Below are positions 4,783-6,500 of a stretch of DNA of 6,500 nt, piece by piece (the first letter of the stretch is position 1; every line of letters starts with the position of its first letter). Position numbers and translations under genes: made by a program. The stretch covers positions 1 to 6,500 of the forward strand of contig JAZURZ010000119.1 in the NCBI GenBank assembly GCA_045606465.1, written 5' to 3'. The notes under the pieces are model-generated. The model saw nothing but the letters and a program-made list of their open reading frames with translations. It made no database searches and was not told the origin of the DNA. This stretch comes from CAKSQL01 sp045606465. Lineage in GTDB: Bacteria; Bacillota; Clostridia; UBA1381.

Positions 4783-4826
4783 ATATGCACCCTAAAAGTT
4801 AGACACTTTTGGAGGTGCATATTTTT
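4783..4826 (+). terminator. Terminator of the rplT operon formed by dispersed repeat copy 2
   Basis: ATATGCACC (4783-4791) pairs perfectly with GGTGCATAT (4814-4822). Inside, AAAAGT (4794-4799) pairs with ACTTTT (4805-4810) around TAGAC. The stem is followed by TTTT (4823-4826) and later another T-run (4832-4836). An outer AT arm, TTTAAAAAAG (4756-4765), can pair with 4831-4841 with one bulge. Bases 4794-4815 are identical to copy 1. It lies between the convergent rplT and aminotransferase genes; on the minus strand the following T-run is less immediate, so termination in that direction is less certain. Confidence 0.78.
4794..4822 (+). repeat. Dispersed hairpin repeat, copy 2
   Basis: The 22-nt core at 4794-4815 is the same as at 3295-3316, followed by T in place of C and then GCATAT. 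In this copy the outer arms pair fully (9 of 9), so copy 2 looks like the better-preserved form and copy 1 like a decayed or diverged one. Confidence 0.75.
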
Positions 4827-4850
4827 CTGACTTTTTCTAAATTTTAAATT

Positions 4851-6029
4851 TTAATCTTTTTTATATTTTTTCACAAATATTGCAATTCGTTTTAGAGCCT
4901 CTTCAAGCTGGTCAATGGAATATGCGTAAGAGCAACGAATAAAGCCCTCGCCACATTCTCCGAATGCAGTTCCAGGAACTACAGCGACCTTTTGTTCTTT
5001 GAGGAGTTTTTCGCAAAATTCTTCACTTGTCATGCCGGTTTCTTTAATTGAGGGGAACACATAAAATGCGCCCAAAGGCTCAAAGCACGACAGTCCCATA
5101 TCACGAAAACCATCCACAATTAAGCGGCGACGATAGTTATATTCACGTCGCATTTCCAAAACGTCGTCGTCGCAACTTCTTAAAGCCTCAATTGCTGCAA
5201 ACTGGCTTGTTGTGGGAGAGGACATGATTCCATATTGATGCACCTTTGTCATTTGCTTGATTATTGGTGAAGGACCCAGAGCATATCCTAATCTCCAGCC
5301 TGTCATAGCAAAGGCTTTGGAAAAACCATTTACCAAAACTGTGCGTTCCTTCATGTCAGGAATTGCAGAAAATGGTGTATGTCCCTGTTCTGAATATATA
5401 AGTTCGGAATAAATTTCATCTGATAAAACCATTATGTTGGTGCCACGAAGGACCTCGGCAATTGCCTCTAAATCTTCGTATGACATAATTCCCCCTGTGG
5501 GGTTGTTGGGGTAGGGAAGAATTAAAAGCTTTGTTTTATCAGTTATTGCTGCCCTTAATTCTTCAGGCATAAGACGGAAGTTGTTTTCCTCTTTAGTGCG
5601 TATTGTAACAGGAGTGCCTCCCGCAAGAAGTGTACATGGCTTATAGCAAACAAAGCAAGGCTCGGGAATTAAAACCTCGTCGCCTTTATCTACAAGACAG
5701 CGGATGAGAAGGTCGATAGCCTCACTGCCGCCCACAGTAACAAGAACTTCATCTGATGGGTTATAGTCAAGATTGAATTTGCGCTTGTTATACTTGCAAA
5801 TTTCCTCCCTTAATTCCATAAGTCCTGCATTGGCAGTGTAGAAGGTTTTGCCCTTTTCAAGTGAGTAAATACCTGCCTCGCGGATTGCCCAGGGGGTTGC
5901 AAAATCAGGCTCGCCAACACCCAAGGATATAGCGTCGCCCATGGTTGCAACAACATCAAAAAATTTTCTTATTCCTGATGGAGCAATGTCCTGCACTTTT
6001 TTTATTAAAATGTTATCATAATTCATCAT
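4851..6029 (-). CDS. PLP-dependent class I/II aminotransferase
   Basis: This 392-residue cytoplasmic enzyme transfers an amino group between an amino acid and a 2-oxo acid using pyridoxal phosphate. The fold-type I signatures are in order: SLGVGEPDFATP (35-46), YTANAGLMELRE (64-75), VTVGGSEAID (97-106), YPNNPTGG (173-180, with Asn176 contacting PLP), LSDEIYSELIY (202-212, Asp204 and Tyr207), and NGFSKAFAMTGWRLGY (234-249, Lys238 forming the Schiff base). Arg365 in FIRCSYA is the expected substrate-carboxylate ligand. The length is normal and all catalytic residues are kept. The closest subgroup I recognise is the AspC/PatA-like aminotransferases. The substrate could be aspartate, an aromatic amino acid or acetyl-diaminopimelate, and sequence alone does not decide. 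Its ATG overlaps the stop of the Lrp-type regulator upstream (ATGA), and AGGT lies 9 nt before it. A second ATG follows directly. It converges on rplT. Confidence 0.94.
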   Translation of the reverse strand: MMNYDNILIKKVQDIAPSGIRKFFDVVATMGDAISLGVGEPDFATPWAIREAGIYSLEKGKTFYTANAGLMELREEICKYNKRKFNLDYNPSDEVLVTVGGSEAIDLLIRCLVDKGDEVLIPEPCFVCYKPCTLLAGGTPVTIRTKEENNFRLMPEELRAAITDKTKLLILPYPNNPTGGIMSYEDLEAIAEVLRGTNIMVLSDEIYSELIYSEQGHTPFSAIPDMKERTVLVNGFSKAFAMTGWRLGYALGPSPIIKQMTKVHQYGIMSSPTTSQFAAIEALRSCDDDVLEMRREYNYRRRLIVDGFRDMGLSCFEPLGAFYVFPSIKETGMTSEEFCEKLLKEQKVAVVPGTAFGECGEGFIRCSYAYSIDQLEEALKRIAIFVKKYKKD

Positions 6030-6500
6030 AGCGTTATTACCTGACGGTTGTCCTTTTCATCGTCCTCGTAGAGGAAACCGTGCTCCTTATATTTTTTTAA
6101 TACAAAATGTGTTGAGGTGCTTATTACTGCCTCCATTGGCGCAAGCTTTTCGGCGACGAACATGGCGACCTCCTTCATGCTCGCTCCATCAATCATAACT
6201 GCGAGGTCATAAGCGCCCGAAGACATAAGATACACCGACTTAACCTGTGGATATTTATATATACGCTTTGCAATTGCATCAAAGCCCTCGCCCCTTTGGG
6301 GAGTGACCCTCAATTCAATTATTGCAGAAACCTTTTCTTTTTCAGTTTTTTCCCAATTTATCATTGCTTTATAGCCGAAAATAACGCCAGCCTTTTCAAA
6401 CTCGGCTATTTTTTCGCTAATCGCAGAAGGCTCCATGCCTGTCATATGGGCTATTTGCTCACAGGTAATTTTAGAACCGTTTTTTTCAAGAATTTCAAGA
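6026..6500 (-). CDS. Lrp/AsnC-family transcriptional regulator, 5' end beyond the window
   Basis: The reading frame is open to the window edge. An internal ATG at 6445 is not the start, because the 18 codons before it (LEILEKNGSKITCEQIAH) are the first part of the helix-turn-helix. About 157 residues are visible, so only a few are probably missing. The N-terminal part is a winged HTH (visible residues about 1-45), with ITCEQIAHMTGMEPSAISEK as the recognition region and AGVIFGYKAMINW as the wing. The C-terminal Lrp ligand-binding domain has SAIIELRVTPQRGEGFDAIA and the typical SSGAYDLAVMIDG, followed by VISTSTHFVLKKYKEHG. Lrp proteins form dimers to octamers and sense amino acids. The 4-bp overlap with the aminotransferase gene indicates translational coupling and a shared amino-acid theme; autoregulation is usual in the family but its operator would lie outside the window. 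Confidence 0.93.
   Translation of the reverse strand, partial: LEILEKNGSKITCEQIAHMTGMEPSAISEKIAEFEKAGVIFGYKAMINWEKTEKEKVSAIIELRVTPQRGEGFDAIAKRIYKYPQVKSVYLMSSGAYDLAVMIDGASMKEVAMFVAEKLAPMEAVISTSTHFVLKKYKEHGFLYEDDEKDNRQVITL

Noticed and set aside
3291..4822. An intact insertion sequence bounded by the two repeat copies (rubredoxin end to rplT end)
   Set aside because: The copies are direct, not inverted, and the DNA between them is the infC-rpmI-rplT operon with no transposase; a composite element carrying an essential ribosomal operon is implausible.
1..6500. CRISPR array, tRNA, rRNA, or prophage genes
   Set aside because: I saw no regularly spaced repeats, no tRNA cloverleaf motifs, no rRNA blocks and no phage proteins on either strand.

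Overview
The window reads as a chromosomal segment from a low-GC, anaerobic Gram-positive bacterium, most likely a member of the Clostridia. The grounds are the AT-rich base composition, strong AAGGAG/GGAGG ribosome binding sites, Rho-independent terminators with U-runs, a stand-alone rubredoxin (typical of anaerobes), an infC-rpmI-rplT operon with a long attenuated leader as in Firmicutes, and a double-hairpin intergenic repeat of a kind common in Clostridia. No species can be named from the sequence alone.

Layout. Positions 1-150 hold the last codons of groEL, closed by a strong terminator. From 221 to about 2030 lies an accessory stretch that looks more AT-rich: an uncharacterised soluble 234-residue protein with a GTG start and an FHDA motif (436-1140), then an intact CPBP/CAAX-type membrane protease (1272-1955). 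A small double-hairpin repeat (about 2033-2090) precedes a ZIP-family metal transporter (2182-2940). A 51-residue rubredoxin follows (3095-3250), preceded by a perfect 9-bp palindrome and closed by a long hairpin terminator.

The best regulatory region is 3364-4746. A textbook promoter (TTGACA, 17 bp, TATAAT with extended -10) drives a roughly 220-nt leader containing an intrinsic attenuator, then infC, rpmI and rplT. The sequence points to two feedback levels. One is probable L20-dependent transcription attenuation in the leader. The other is translation of infC from a non-canonical ATA start placed 8 nt after a GGAGG, the kind of start IF3 itself discriminates against. A conserved hairpin sequence with a 22-nt identical core occurs twice in the same orientation, about 40 bp after the rubredoxin stop and again about 40 bp after the rplT stop. 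It appears to be a dispersed repeat serving as, or built into, terminators.

On the minus strand at the right end, an Lrp/AsnC-family regulator (running off the window edge) and a PLP-dependent class I/II aminotransferase overlap by 4 bp (ATGA) and form a two-gene operon converging on rplT.

I do not see a clear new multi-gene system. The points most worth checking are the dispersed terminator repeat, the ATA start and leader of infC, and the accessory pair between groEL and the ZIP transporter.
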